Part shown: in pieces, positions 1 through 8,686 of the stretch
Layout of the letters: every line of letters begins with the position of its first letter
Numbering within the stretch: the first letter of the stretch is position 1
Origin: CAVYGM01 sp963768025
GTDB lineage: Bacteria; Bacteroidota; Bacteroidia; Cytophagales; Spirosomataceae
Direction of reading: 5' to 3'
DNA length: 64,000 nt
NCBI GenBank assembly: GCA_963768025.1
Contig: CAVYGM010000004.1
Span: 248,001 to 312,000, forward strand
Notes under the pieces: model-generated
What the model saw: the letters and a program-made list of their open reading frames with translations, nothing else
What the model was told of the DNA's origin: nothing
Database searches by the model: none
Position numbers and translations under genes: made by a program

Positions 1-39
1 GTCTTCACTGCGCTTTTTTACCGATGCTTTGACTTTCAT
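1..39 (-). CDS. rpmJ: 50S ribosomal protein L36, N-terminal fragment cut by the window edge
   Basis: The reverse strand reads MKVKASVKKRSED from an ATG at 37-39 and runs off the window. This is the start of the short L36 family, a large-subunit protein of about 38 residues. It follows infA at a 47-base distance, which is the usual infA-rpmJ order at the end of the spc operon. Only 13 residues are visible, so the remainder cannot be checked. Confidence 0.85.
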   Translation of the reverse strand, partial: MKVKASVKKRSED

Positions 40-86
40 TTTTATTCAGGATTTTCGCCTACAGGGTAAGCGACGTTCTCAAACGA

Positions 87-305
87 TTATTTATAACGGT
101 ATACGATTCTCGCTTTTGTCAAATCATAGGGAGACATCTCCAATTTGACGCGGTCGCCGGGCAAAATTTTGATGTAGTGCATTCTCATTTTTCCTGAGAT
201 ATGCGCTATGACTTCATGCTTGTTTTCCAACTGAACCCGAAACATCGCATTAGACAACGCTTCTACGATTACTCCGTCCTGCTCAATGGATGCTTGTTTT
301 GCCAT
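87..305 (-). CDS. infA: Translation initiation factor IF-1
   Basis: 72 residues, the normal IF-1 length, starting MAKQASIEQDG. It is a single S1-like OB fold that binds the 30S A site and assists IF-2 and IF-3 during initiation. The conserved core (ALSNAMFRVQLENKHEVIAH, then GKMRMHYIKILPGDRVK) is intact. It lies 22 bases after map and before rpmJ, the classic end of the spc operon, and is probably cotranscribed with secY and map. Confidence 0.97.
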   Translation of the reverse strand: MAKQASIEQDGVIVEALSNAMFRVQLENKHEVIAHISGKMRMHYIKILPGDRVKLEMSPYDLTKARIVYRYK

Positions 306-327
306 TCTTTTTTTTAATTATCCTCTT

Positions 328-1125
328 TTATAGTGGCGTTACCATCAAACTGGTGTTAGCCGTTACTTCTTCAATATAATCGAAGGTCGTTAGTATTTCG
401 GCCTTCCCTTTGCGTATTGCTACGGTGTGCTCAAAATGAGCTGAGGGTTTTCGATCGGAGGTTCGGATGGTCCAGCCATCCTTTTCCTGAACTACGCTTT
501 TTTTACCCAGGTTGATCATGGGCTCTATGGCCAATACCATTCCTTCTTTCAGCTTTATTCCCTTTCCTCGCTTCCCGTAGTTCGGTACTTCCGGACTTTC
601 GTGCAGGCTCTTACCGATTCCGTGCCCAACGAGTTCTCTGATGACAGAGTAATCGAATTGTTCCACGTAGTTTTGAATCGCAAACCCAATGTCACCCATT
701 CGCAATCCATCACAGGCTTTTTCAATGCCCAGGTACAGGGATTTCTTTGTGCGTCTTAATAGGGCTAAAACATCATCCGAAACCTCCCCTACGGGATAGG
801 TATAAGCGCTATCGCTGTGATACCCATTTAATTTTACTCCACAGTCAATGGAGATGATATCACCTTCCCGCAACTCGTACCCACTTGGAAATCCATGAAC
901 GACTACTTCGTTTACTGAAATACACAACGAGGATGGAAAACCATTGAATCCCTTAAACGAGGGGGTTCCGTTATGATCCCGTATGTATTCTTCCGCAACA
1001 GCATCCAACTGCTTGGTGGTAACGCCTGGCTTAACCCATTTGGCTACTTCAGCGTGAGCTTTTCCAAGAACTATTGCGCTCTTTTTTATTAGCTCAATCT
1101 CCTGATTAGTTTTCAGGTAGATCAT
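328..1125 (-). CDS. map: Methionine aminopeptidase, type I
   Basis: 265 residues, typical of bacterial type I enzymes that remove the initiator Met from nascent proteins in the cytoplasm. The metal ligands of the pita-bread fold are visible: the Asp of SIDCGVKLNGYHSD and the second Asp of that motif, the His of GHGIGKSLHESPEVPNYG, the Glu of LAIEPMIN and the Glu of HFEHTVAI. The His of VVHGFPS is the substrate-contacting residue. It starts 4 bases after the secY stop, so it is translationally close to secY in the operon. Confidence 0.97.
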   Translation of the reverse strand: MIYLKTNQEIELIKKSAIVLGKAHAEVAKWVKPGVTTKQLDAVAEEYIRDHNGTPSFKGFNGFPSSLCISVNEVVVHGFPSGYELREGDIISIDCGVKLNGYHSDSAYTYPVGEVSDDVLALLRRTKKSLYLGIEKACDGLRMGDIGFAIQNYVEQFDYSVIRELVGHGIGKSLHESPEVPNYGKRGKGIKLKEGMVLAIEPMINLGKKSVVQEKDGWTIRTSDRKPSAHFEHTVAIRKGKAEILTTFDYIEEVTANTSLMVTPL

Positions 1126-1129
1126 AGTC

Positions 1130-2446
1130 TTAAACCGCTATGGTTTCAGTCCGTCCTTTGATTCGTCCCGATTTCATTAATCCCTCGTAGCGACGCATTA
1201 GCAAATAACTCTCTACCTGCTGCAACGTATCAAGTACAACACCGACCATAATCAATAGCGACGTTCCTCCGAAAAATTGGGCGAAAGAGCTCGTCATTCC
1301 AAGGAGGCTGGCAAAGGCAGGTAGAATAGCTACGACCGCCAGCATGATAGACCCCGGAAATGTAATACGATCCAGGATGGTACTGATATAGTCGGAAGTC
1401 TGTTGACCAGGTTTGATACCGGGAACAAAACCACCTCCCCTTTTCATATCATCCGCAATTTGCTGGGGGTTAACTGAAATAGCAGTATAGAAAAAAGTAA
1501 AGACTATAATGAGGACAGCGAAAAGCAAATTGTATTGCCAGGTGGTGTAGGTTGCAAAGGCAGTAGCTACGTTACTTGCAAAATCACTAGTCTCAGCAAA
1601 GAGGCCGGCAATAGCAGCTGGCAAAAACATGAGTGCCTGGGCAAATATAATGGGCATTACCCCAGCTGCATTCACTTTGAGGGGTAGATACTGACGCTGC
1701 CCTGCTCCGACTACTCTATTCCCAACTACCTGTTTGGCATACTGTATAGGGACTCGCCGAACAGCCTGAGTGAGCATGACTGCCCCCATAATAACAAAGT
1801 AAAGCGCTACGAGTTCAAGTACAAAGATGAGGATCTGCCCGCTTCCACGTGACGTGAACTCCTGATAGATGGCACCTGGAAAACGGGAAACGATACCAAT
1901 CATAATCAGCATGGAAATACCATTTCCAACCCCTTTGTCCGTGATGCGTTCGCCAAGCCACATACAAAACATGGTACCGGCAATAAGGATGAACACCGAA
2001 GAAACCGTAAAAATACTCCTAGAAACCAATAGCGCCTCGTCCGGTACGGTAGTTTTAAGGTAGGTAAGCCCCTGGGCAAACGTAACCACGATCGTCAGAA
2101 CACGGGTAATTTGATTCAGTTTTTTACGTCCAGACTCTCCTTCCTTCTGCATTTTTTGGAAGTAGGGCATCGCCATTGTCAACAACTGAATGGCAATGGA
2201 AGCCGAAATGTACGGCATGATTCCCAAGGCAAATATAGAGGCCTTACTAAAGGCTCCTCCCAAGAATGTATCTAGTAGTCCTAATAAGCCCTGAGCAGAG
2301 AAGTTCATGCGATCAGGCTCGATACCGGGCAGGACTACAAACGACCCCAAACGGAATATCGTTATAAACAAAAGAGTGTTGAGAATACGAGTTCTCAACT
2401 CCTCAATTGAAAAGATATTTTTAATTGTATCGATGAATCGTTTCAT
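1130..2446 (-). CDS. secY: Protein translocase subunit SecY
   Basis: 438 residues with about ten hydrophobic segments, the channel-forming subunit of the SecYEG translocon in the inner membrane. The N-terminal amphipathic stretch (IFSIEELRTRILNTLLF), the plug region after LPGIEPDR, and the conserved cytoplasmic loops (GERITDKGVGNGISM; RRVPIQYAKQ; NPQQIADDMKRGGGFVPGIKPG) are present. It sits between rplO and map as in most bacterial spc operons. Nothing unusual was seen. Confidence 0.98.
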   Translation of the reverse strand: MKRFIDTIKNIFSIEELRTRILNTLLFITIFRLGSFVVLPGIEPDRMNFSAQGLLGLLDTFLGGAFSKASIFALGIMPYISASIAIQLLTMAMPYFQKMQKEGESGRKKLNQITRVLTIVVTFAQGLTYLKTTVPDEALLVSRSIFTVSSVFILIAGTMFCMWLGERITDKGVGNGISMLIMIGIVSRFPGAIYQEFTSRGSGQILIFVLELVALYFVIMGAVMLTQAVRRVPIQYAKQVVGNRVVGAGQRQYLPLKVNAAGVMPIIFAQALMFLPAAIAGLFAETSDFASNVATAFATYTTWQYNLLFAVLIIVFTFFYTAISVNPQQIADDMKRGGGFVPGIKPGQQTSDYISTILDRITFPGSIMLAVVAILPAFASLLGMTSSFAQFFGGTSLLIMVGVVLDTLQQVESYLLMRRYEGLMKSGRIKGRTETIAV

Positions 2447-2509
2447 ATGAAAAGTCTTGTATAACCTGGGGTTCGTTCAAACATTAACGTGAGTTGGACA
2501 CCAACAGGA

Positions 2510-2956
2510 TTACAATTTGACAACCTTTCCTCCTGCCTTCTCAATCGCCTCAACGGCGCTTTTTGAAAAGCCATGAGCGTGTACTTCAATAGCCGAAGTA
2601 ATTTCGCCGCGATTAAGTACTTTTACAAGGTCTTTCTTGCTCGCTAACCCGTTGTTACGTAGCGTTTCAATATCAACAACACTAGTTCCGGTTTTCTCAA
2701 CCAGATCCTGGATTGCATCGAGGTTAAGGGCTTTGTACTCTACCCGATTAATATTGTTAAAACCAAACTTAGGAACACGACGCTGCAAGGGCATCTGCCC
2801 GCCTTCGAAGCTACGCTTGGCACTATATCCTGAGCGTGATTGAGCTCCCTTGTGTCCACGGGTCGAAGTACCTCCCCGACCTGAACCGGTTCCGCGTCCT
2901 ATTCGCTTATTTCCTTTTACCGAACCGGCTGCCGGTTTTAGTGAACTAAGATTCAT
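2510..2956 (-). CDS. rplO: 50S ribosomal protein L15
   Basis: 148 residues. The glycine/arginine-rich N-terminus (LSSLKPAAGSVKGNKRIGRG, then GGTSTRGHKGAQSRSGYS) and the C-terminal globular part (VEVHAHGFSKSAVEAIEKAGG type) match L15. It is a late-assembly large-subunit protein that contacts 23S rRNA domain II. It lies 14 bases downstream of rpmD and 63 bases upstream of secY. Confidence 0.97.
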   Translation of the reverse strand: MNLSSLKPAAGSVKGNKRIGRGTGSGRGGTSTRGHKGAQSRSGYSAKRSFEGGQMPLQRRVPKFGFNNINRVEYKALNLDAIQDLVEKTGTSVVDIETLRNNGLASKKDLVKVLNRGEITSAIEVHAHGFSKSAVEAIEKAGGKVVKL

Positions 2957-2970
2957 GACTGGTATATATT

Positions 2971-3150
2971 TTAAATTTCTTCTACTTTGACCAAATGACT
3001 CACCTTACGGATCATACCCGCAATAGAATCGTTATTTTCTTTCTCTACAGAGCGGTTAATCTTTCCTAGCCCCAAAGCTTTCACCGTAAGCTTCTGGTTC
3101 TCAGGTCGATTGATTGTGCTCTTAATCTGGGTAATACGAACTTTTGACAT
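2971..3150 (-). CDS. rpmD: 50S ribosomal protein L30
   Basis: A 59-residue frame begins at ATG 3148-3150 with MSKVRITQIKSTINRPENQK and ends with VSHLVKVEEI before a TAA at 2971-2973. Length and sequence match L30, including the hallmark ALGLGKINRSV segment. It fills the gap between rpsE and rplO, the expected slot in the spc operon. It is easy to miss because it is so short. Confidence 0.96.
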   Translation of the reverse strand: MSKVRITQIKSTINRPENQKLTVKALGLGKINRSVEKENNDSIAGMIRKVSHLVKVEEI

Positions 3151-3187
3151 GGTTGCTTTTTGTTAGGAGTATAACTCGTATGAAGAG

Positions 3188-3703
3188 TTACCCGTTGAAT
3201 ACTTTTTCCAACTTTACTCCGCGTTGGAAAGCTACCTGATGGGGAGCTCTCATTTTCATCAGAGCATCGATAGTCGCTTTCACCACGTTGTGGGGATTGG
3301 AAGAGCCCTTGGATTTTGCTAACACATCATGGATACCGGCAGCCTCCAATACGGCACGCATAGCACCACCCGCAATAACCCCGGTACCAGGAGCAGCTGG
3401 CTTGATCAGCACAAAACCACCGCTATACTTACCTTCCATTACGTGGGGTACAGTAGTTTTCAGAAGGGGAATTTGGAAAAGGTTTTTCTTGGCATCATCA
3501 ATTCCCTTTGCAATAGCATCGGTTACCTCGTTTGCCTTGCCTAACCCATATCCTACTACACCTTTGCCGTCACCTACCACCACAATGGCAGAAAAACTAA
3601 AACGACGTCCTCCCTTTACAACTTTGGCTACCCGATTGATGGCAACAACACGCTCTTTGAGCTCTGATTCGTTGACCTTTGTAGGTCGGTTGATATTCTG
3701 CAT
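3188..3703 (-). CDS. rpsE: 30S ribosomal protein S5
   Basis: 171 residues. The double-stranded-RNA-binding fold of S5 is recognisable (VVAINRVAKVVKGGRRFSFS; VVGDGKGVVGYGLGKA), followed by the C-terminal ribosomal S5 domain (GTGVIAGGAMRAVLEAAGI). S5 lies at the mRNA entry channel and affects decoding accuracy; the GGRR loop is the region altered in spectinomycin-resistant strains of other bacteria. It is 37 bases upstream of rpmD and 11 bases after rplR. Confidence 0.97.
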   Translation of the reverse strand: MQNINRPTKVNESELKERVVAINRVAKVVKGGRRFSFSAIVVVGDGKGVVGYGLGKANEVTDAIAKGIDDAKKNLFQIPLLKTTVPHVMEGKYSGGFVLIKPAAPGTGVIAGGAMRAVLEAAGIHDVLAKSKGSSNPHNVVKATIDALMKMRAPHQVAFQRGVKLEKVFNG

Positions 3704-3714
3704 AATCGTATGTC

Positions 3715-4068
3715 TTAGAATTTAAGTCCACCCTCACGGGCTGCTTCAGCTAATGCTTTAACTTTTCCGTGGTACAAGTAGCCATTGCGGTCAAAAACAA
3801 CCGCCGAAATACCGGCTTCAAGAGCTTTCTCGGCCACTTTTTTGCCAACTAGTGCCGCTGCTTCTGCGTTAGTATTCCATTTTTTCTCACCCAAATCGTG
3901 AGAGGATGCACTTACAATTGTCACGCCTTTCTCATCGTCAATCACCTGTACGTAAATGTTGGTGTTAGAACGAAAAACCGACAAACGAGGCCTTTCCGAA
4001 CTTCCGTGTACCTTCTTACGAATATGATATTTGAGGCGTTGTCTCCTATCTGTTTTTGCAGTCGCCAT
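3715..4068 (-). CDS. rplR: 50S ribosomal protein L18
   Basis: 117 residues, the usual L18 length. It binds 5S rRNA and helps attach the 5S particle to the large subunit. The family segments RPRLSVFRSNTNIYVQVIDD and VVFDRNGYLYHGKVKALAEA are clear. It lies between rplF and rpsE. Confidence 0.97.
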   Translation of the reverse strand: MATAKTDRRQRLKYHIRKKVHGSSERPRLSVFRSNTNIYVQVIDDEKGVTIVSASSHDLGEKKWNTNAEAAALVGKKVAEKALEAGISAVVFDRNGYLYHGKVKALAEAAREGGLKF

Positions 4069-4116
4069 TGTATGATCGTATGTACTTGTTTAAAAATACT
4101 CCCTCTCGGGATATTA

Positions 4117-4674
4117 CTATTTCTTAGAAGCTGCCTTACCCGCCTTACGACGAACCTGCTCACCCACGAAGCGTATACCTTTACCTTTGTAAGGCTCCAC
4201 TTTACGAAGTGACTTTATTTTAGCAGCTACCGAACCAATCAATTCCTTATCAATTCCTTCCAGAATTACTTTCGGGTTCTGACCTTTTTCGGTTACGGTG
4301 GTAACCTTGATCTCCTCGGGTACAGCCATAAAAATGCTGTGAGAATACCCCAGACTCAATTCGAGTATGTTGTTAGCCGCGGTAGCCTTATATCCAACCC
4401 CTACAATTTCTAGTTCTTTCCGATACCCTGTATTAACGCCAATAATCATGTTGTTAATCAGTGAACGGTAAAGTCCATGAAGGGCTTTGTGGCGTTTTTG
4501 CTCACTTGGGCGAACTACTTTCAGCTCGCTACCTTCTACTTCAACGGTCATATCCTTATCAACCGACTGGGTAAGCGTACCCTTGGGTCCTTTAACAGAT
4601 ACTACGTTCTCATCGTTCACGGATACCGTGATACCGGCGGGTAGTTCTATAATTTTCTTTCCTATTCGTGACAT
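4117..4674 (-). CDS. rplF: 50S ribosomal protein L6
   Basis: The chosen ATG at 4672-4674 gives 185 residues beginning MSRIGKKIIELPAGITVSV, which is the standard L6 N-terminus. An in-frame upstream start at 4728 would add 18 residues unlike L6 and overlap rpsH. L6 binds near the sarcin-ricin region of 23S rRNA. The C-terminal KVEPYKGKGIRFVGEQVRRK motif is complete. Confidence 0.96.
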   Translation of the reverse strand: MSRIGKKIIELPAGITVSVNDENVVSVKGPKGTLTQSVDKDMTVEVEGSELKVVRPSEQKRHKALHGLYRSLINNMIIGVNTGYRKELEIVGVGYKATAANNILELSLGYSHSIFMAVPEEIKVTTVTEKGQNPKVILEGIDKELIGSVAAKIKSLRKVEPYKGKGIRFVGEQVRRKAGKAASKK

Positions 4675-4693
4675 TTCTTGCTGGACTTTACGA

Positions 4694-5092
4694 TTAGTAC
4701 ACGTAACATAATACTTCACCACCCACATTCATCGTGCGGGCCTCCTTATCGGTCATTACACCTTTGGAGGTCGAAATAATCACCGTTCCTAATCCACTCA
4801 GTACGCGGGGAATTTCGGTAGAACCTGAGTATTTACGAAGACCTGGCTTACTAACACGCTGGATTTTGACGATGGCGGGCTGCTTGGTGACCGGGTTATA
4901 TTTCAAGGCGATTTTGATGGTACCTTGTGGGCCATTTTCATCAAATTTATAGCTTTGAATGTACCCTTTTTCAAACAGTACTTTCGTTATTTCTTTCTTT
5001 ATGTTGGAAGCAGGTATCTCAACAACCCGGTGCTTCGCCTTGATGGCGTTTCTGATTTGAGTCAGATAGTCTGCTATGGGATCCGTTACCAT
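4694..5092 (-). CDS. rpsH: 30S ribosomal protein S8
   Basis: Starting at the ATG at 5090-5092 gives 132 residues beginning MVTDPIADYLTQIRNA, the canonical S8 start; a start 21 bases upstream adds a non-family leader. S8 binds the central domain of 16S rRNA, and in other bacteria it represses its own operon. The C-terminal GVMTDKEARTMNVGGEVLCYVY segment is intact. A promoter-like element lies just upstream at 5130-5137. Confidence 0.96.
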   Translation of the reverse strand: MVTDPIADYLTQIRNAIKAKHRVVEIPASNIKKEITKVLFEKGYIQSYKFDENGPQGTIKIALKYNPVTKQPAIVKIQRVSKPGLRKYSGSTEIPRVLSGLGTVIISTSKGVMTDKEARTMNVGGEVLCYVY

Positions 5093-5129
5093 TTTTGTGA
5101 CCTGTTTAAGCACTCCTGAAAAAGGCGTG

Positions 5130-5137
5130 CAAAGTTA
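5130..5137 (-). promoter_or_regulatory. Possible internal promoter before rpsH (-7 element only)
   Basis: The reverse strand reads TAACTTTG, a perfect match to the Bacteroidota -7 consensus TAnnTTTG, in the AT-rich 74-base gap between rpsN and rpsH. No TTG is found at the expected -33 distance, so this is weak support for an internal promoter. The same octamer occurs before rplC at 11889-11896. Confidence 0.3.
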
Positions 5138-5166
5138 AGTAATTGAAATCAGAATTAAAAGGGTTC

Positions 5167-5436
5167 TTACCAACTTGCTTTGGTAACGCCAGGAATCTTT
5201 CCCTGAGATGCCATGTCGCGGAAGAGAACACGTGAAATTCCGAATTTTCGCATGTAGCCGCGAGGGCGACCTGTGATTTTGCAACGATTGTGCAACCGCA
5301 CTGGTGATGAATTACGGGGAAGTTTGTCCAAAGCCACCCAATCGCCGGCTTCTTTCAATTTGGCACGCTTGTCAGCGTATCTATCCACCAAACGTTGTCT
5401 TTTTCTTTCCCGGGCTTTTACAGATTCTTTTGCCAT
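5167..5436 (-). CDS. rpsN: 30S ribosomal protein S14, zinc-independent form
   Basis: 89 residues, MAKESVKARERKRQRLVDRY at the start and KITGRPRGYMRKFGISRVLF near the end. Only one Cys precedes KITGRP and there are no CxxC pairs, so this is the C-minus (zinc-free) form of S14. It belongs to the head of the small subunit. It lies between rplE and rpsH as usual. Confidence 0.96.
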   Translation of the reverse strand: MAKESVKARERKRQRLVDRYADKRAKLKEAGDWVALDKLPRNSSPVRLHNRCKITGRPRGYMRKFGISRVLFRDMASQGKIPGVTKASW

Positions 5437-5464
5437 TGTCTATGAAAATATCTTGCTCTTAGAA

Positions 5465-6025
5465 TTATTGATTTTTCGCAGCATTCGCGAAGGGCATACC
5501 GAGTGCTTTCAGCAACTCGTAACTTTGCTCATCGGAGTTTGTTGAAGTAACAAACGTAATGTCCATTCCCGTGATCTTATTCACTTTGTCGATACTGATC
5601 TCGGGGAAGATAATTTGCTCTTTCACTCCGAATGTATAGTTGCCACGGCCATCAAATCCCTTATCACTAATCCCTTTGAAATCGCGTACACGGGGCATGG
5701 CGATCGCAGTAAGACGATCCAGGAATTCATACATGCGGTCGCCCCGAAGTGTTACTTTCGCGCCGATCGGCATATTTTCACGAAGCTTAAAGTTAGATAC
5801 AGCTTTCTTCGAGATGGTTGGAACAGCTTTCTGACCCGTAATAAGTCCCAACTCTTCTACCCCTACATCCACTAACTTCTTATCCGCAACAGCGGCACCG
5901 ATTCCCTTGTTCAGAACTATTTTCGTAAGGCGGGGAACCTGCATGATTGATTTAAACTGAAATTTCTCTTTCAGTTGATCTTTAATATCAGACAGATATT
6001 TTTCTTTTAATCTTGGAGTTGCCAT
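5465..6025 (-). CDS. rplE: 50S ribosomal protein L5
   Basis: 186 residues. L5 binds 5S rRNA and forms part of the central protuberance, bridging to the P-site tRNA. The signature VPRLTKIVLNKGIG and the later RDFKGISDKGFDGRGNYTFG and MDITFVTSTNSDEQSYELLK segments are all present. Start at ATG 6023-6025 gives MATPRLKEKY. Confidence 0.97.
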   Translation of the reverse strand: MATPRLKEKYLSDIKDQLKEKFQFKSIMQVPRLTKIVLNKGIGAAVADKKLVDVGVEELGLITGQKAVPTISKKAVSNFKLRENMPIGAKVTLRGDRMYEFLDRLTAIAMPRVRDFKGISDKGFDGRGNYTFGVKEQIIFPEISIDKVNKITGMDITFVTSTNSDEQSYELLKALGMPFANAAKNQ

Positions 6026-6104
6026 GTAATTATTGACATGTTGTAGTGGATTTCCGACCCACTATGTGTTATATACTATCGGTATGCTTGCTATGTCAAG
6101 CTAA

Positions 6105-6443
6105 TCAGATAAACTTATCTGATTTTTTGGAGAAGCGCTGTAGTTTGCCTTTGTCGTTCACACGCCTTCCCGTGCGGGTAGCTTCTCCGGTGGCTGGATC
6201 AACGACCATCAGATTACTGATGTGGATGGTACCTTCCACTTTCTCGATTGATCCCTGAGGATTCTGAGCATTTGGCTTCAGGTGCTTGGTAATCATATTG
6301 GCACCTTCCACCACTGCGCGTTGCTTGCTTACAAGGACAGACGTTACTTTCCCGGTTTTGCCTTTCGAATTGCCGGAAATCACCATGACAGTATCTCCTG
6401 TACGGATGTGAAACTTCGGCTGCGTCTTTTTCTTATTTTCCAT
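6105..6443 (-). CDS. rplX: 50S ribosomal protein L24
   Basis: 112 residues with the KOW motif (HIRTGDTVMVISGNSKGKTG), an assembly-initiating protein that binds the 5' end of 23S rRNA. The segment NMITKHLKPNAQNPQGSIEK and the VDPATGEATRTGRRV stretch are typical. It is followed by a 79-base gap to rplE in which no conserved signal was seen. Confidence 0.96.
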   Translation of the reverse strand: MENKKKTQPKFHIRTGDTVMVISGNSKGKTGKVTSVLVSKQRAVVEGANMITKHLKPNAQNPQGSIEKVEGTIHISNLMVVDPATGEATRTGRRVNDKGKLQRFSKKSDKFI

Positions 6444-6492
6444 TGTTGGTATTCTTTATCAGTTCAAAGAACTACATCTTGACCGTACGAAC

Positions 6493-6861
6493 TTAGAGTA
6501 CTTCGGGAGCCAAAGAAACAATTTTCATAAATTGCTTCTCGCGCAACTCACGTGCCACGGGACCAAAAATACGAGTTCCACGAGGCTCATTGTTGGCATT
6601 AAGCAGTACAGCGGCATTATCCTCAAAACGAATATACGTTCCATCCTTCCGACGTATCTCTTTTTTTGTACGCACAACTACCGCCTTGGATACTGTACCT
6701 TTCTTCATACTACTAGAAGATAAGGCTGATTTCACCGTCACGACAATCTTGTCGCCAACTGTGGCGTAGCGCTTACCGGTGCCACCTAGTACCCGAATCA
6801 CGAGTACCTCTTTGGCTCCGCTATTATCAGCTACGGAAAGTCTTGATTCTTGCTGTACCAT
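6493..6861 (-). CDS. rplN: 50S ribosomal protein L14
   Basis: 122 residues, exactly the standard L14 length. MVQQESRLSVADNSGAKEVL and the GTRIFGPVARELREKQFMKI segment are diagnostic. It sits at the subunit interface of the 50S particle. It is two bases from the rpsQ stop, so tight translational coupling is likely. Confidence 0.98.
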   Translation of the reverse strand: MVQQESRLSVADNSGAKEVLVIRVLGGTGKRYATVGDKIVVTVKSALSSSSMKKGTVSKAVVVRTKKEIRRKDGTYIRFEDNAAVLLNANNEPRGTRIFGPVARELREKQFMKIVSLAPEVL

Positions 6862-6863
6862 TG

Positions 6864-7127
6864 TTACTTCGCTCTTTCGATGATTTCTATTAATCTCCAG
6901 CGCTTATTCTTGCTAAGCGGGCGGGTTTCCATAACACGAATCGTATCGCCGATTCCGCATTGGTTATTCTCGTCATGCACCATCAACTTGGAAGTTTTCT
7001 TCATAAACTTACCATACATTGGATGCTTGACCTTACGTTCGACCGTAATGACACAAGACTTTTCCATCTTGTCACTTACGACACGGCCTACTCTTTCTTT
7101 CCGTAGATTTCTCTTTAATTCCTCCAT
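6864..7127 (-). CDS. rpsQ: 30S ribosomal protein S17
   Basis: 87 residues with the OB-fold signature GRVVSDKMEKSCVITVERKV and KHPMYGKFMKKTSKLMVHDE. S17 binds 16S rRNA early in small-subunit assembly. It is 17 bases downstream of rpmC and abuts rplN. Confidence 0.97.
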   Translation of the reverse strand: MEELKRNLRKERVGRVVSDKMEKSCVITVERKVKHPMYGKFMKKTSKLMVHDENNQCGIGDTIRVMETRPLSKNKRWRLIEIIERAK

Positions 7128-7144
7128 GATTTCTTAGCTGCTAA

Positions 7145-7342
7145 TTATTGCGGTTGGGAAGATTTTACCGTTAGCTCTGTCAAAAGCCGGGCAATTTGCT
7201 TGCGGGCAGCCCGAATCCGAATCGGGTTCTCAATGGGAGAAACTGCATGGGCAAACTTCAAACGCAATAAGCGCTCTCTTTCCTGGGCGATTTGCTCCTT
7301 CAATTGGTCTGCTGAAAGGGCTTTTATTTCTTGGTTCTTCAT
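7145..7342 (-). CDS. rpmC: 50S ribosomal protein L29
   Basis: 65 residues, mostly two antiparallel helices. The signature LKEQIAQERERLLRLKFAHA and NPIRIRAARKQIARLLTELT is clear. L29 lies beside the exit tunnel near L23 and helps dock factors that meet the nascent chain. It is between rplP and rpsQ. Confidence 0.96.
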   Translation of the reverse strand: MKNQEIKALSADQLKEQIAQERERLLRLKFAHAVSPIENPIRIRAARKQIARLLTELTVKSSQPQ

Positions 7343-7402
7343 TGCTTTATCAATTTGTATGATTCAGAAGATGCATCAGGTATGACAATACCGGAATATA
7401 TC

Positions 7403-7828
7403 CTATTCCTGATAATCGCGACGGACGATGAACTTAGTCTTTACCGGAAGCTTCTGAGCGGCTAACCGAAGGGCTTCGTTTGCGGTATCAAGATCTACTC
7501 CGGCTGCTTCAAAAATGATGGTTCCGGGTTTGATCATAGCTACCCAGTATTCGGGTGCTCCTTTTCCCTTACCCATACGTACCTCGGCGGGCTTCTTCGT
7601 AATAGGCTTGTCGGGGAATACGCGAATCCAAACCTGGCCTTCCCGTTTCATAGCACGAGTAACAGATATACGGGCCGCTTCGATTTGGCGGGCGGTCAAC
7701 CAACCTGGCTCGAGGGCCTTAATTGCGAAGGATCCAAAGGCAATCTGGTGTCCACGCGATGCAATTCCGTTGAAGCCGCCTTTGTCTTTCTGCTGCTTAC
7801 GAAATTTGGTTCTTTTCGGCTGTAACAT
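7403..7828 (-). CDS. rplP: 50S ribosomal protein L16
   Basis: 141 residues. MLQPKRTKFRKQQKDKGGFN at the start, then the family core GWLTARQIEAARISVTRAMK and VWIRVFPDKPITKKPAEVRM. L16 organises the A-site region of the 50S subunit. It overlaps neither neighbour and is 47 bases downstream of rpsC. Confidence 0.97.
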   Translation of the reverse strand: MLQPKRTKFRKQQKDKGGFNGIASRGHQIAFGSFAIKALEPGWLTARQIEAARISVTRAMKREGQVWIRVFPDKPITKKPAEVRMGKGKGAPEYWVAMIKPGTIIFEAAGVDLDTANEALRLAAQKLPVKTKFIVRRDYQE

Positions 7829-7875
7829 GATTCTGATTTATTTATACCGCCGCCTGGCGTCGGAAATCGTTCTGA

Positions 7876-8670
7876 TTACTTCTTCTTATTTCTGGTTCTT
7901 TTACGACGGTCGGCGCGATCGGCTCCTCCCTTTTCGTTGTCACCACCCCGGCCCCGGCGCTCTCCACCCCGGCCACCACGGCTCACTTCACCACGATCAT
8001 TACGATCAGCCTGAGCAGTAGCTGCACTTGGAGTCAGATCCCGCTTTCCGTACAACTCGCCTTTGAAGACCCATACCTTAATACCAATCTTTCCGTAGAT
8101 AGTTTGGGCTTCGGATACGGCGTAATCAATGTCAGCACGCAGGGTGTGTAAAGGAATACGACCTTCCTTGTATTCTTCGGTACGGGCCATTTCGGCTCCT
8201 CCCAAACGTCCGGACAGGCGTATTTTAATTCCTTGTGAACCCACTCGCATAGCCGATGAAATGGACTGCTTCATGGCCCGGCGATACGAAATACGAGCCT
8301 GAAGCTGCTGAGCAATAGCTTCGCCCACTAACTTGGCATCGATTTCGGGACGTTTAATTTCGTAGATGTTAATCTGAACGTCCTTGCCGGTTATTTTTTT
8401 AAGCTCCTCCTTAATTTTATCAACTTCACTTCCGCCTTTACCAATTACAATACCTGGACGAGCCGTGTGGATAGTAAGGGTAATCCGCTTCAAGGTGCGC
8501 TCAATGACCACCTTTGAGATTGATCCTTTAGGAATACGAGCCTGAATGTAATTACGGATTTTTTCGTCTTCCACTAATTTGTCAGAGAAGTCCTTTCCAC
8601 CATACCAGCTCGAGTCCCATCCTCTAACGATGCCTAGTCTCAGACCTATTGGGTTTACCTTTTGTCCCAT
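7876..8670 (-). CDS. rpsC: 30S ribosomal protein S3 with a basic C-terminal tail
   Basis: 264 residues. The KH domain (RPGIVIGKGGSEVDKIKEEL) and the C-terminal S3 domain (SGRLGGAEMARTEEYKEGRI) are intact. S3 lines the mRNA entry site. The last 45 or so residues form a Gly/Arg/Asp-rich tail (GGRGGERRGRGGDNEKGG and then KRTRNKKK), making the protein longer than the roughly 233-residue E. coli version. Such tails occur in several Bacteroidota S3 proteins; any special role here is unknown. Confidence 0.97.
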   Translation of the reverse strand: MGQKVNPIGLRLGIVRGWDSSWYGGKDFSDKLVEDEKIRNYIQARIPKGSISKVVIERTLKRITLTIHTARPGIVIGKGGSEVDKIKEELKKITGKDVQINIYEIKRPEIDAKLVGEAIAQQLQARISYRRAMKQSISSAMRVGSQGIKIRLSGRLGGAEMARTEEYKEGRIPLHTLRADIDYAVSEAQTIYGKIGIKVWVFKGELYGKRDLTPSAATAQADRNDRGEVSRGGRGGERRGRGGDNEKGGADRADRRKRTRNKKK

Positions 8671-8686
8671 TTTATATCTAGATCGT

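Noticed and set aside
4675..4728. Longer start for rplF, adding 18 residues
   Set aside because: The added residues are unlike L6 and overlap rpsH; MSRIGKK is the family start.
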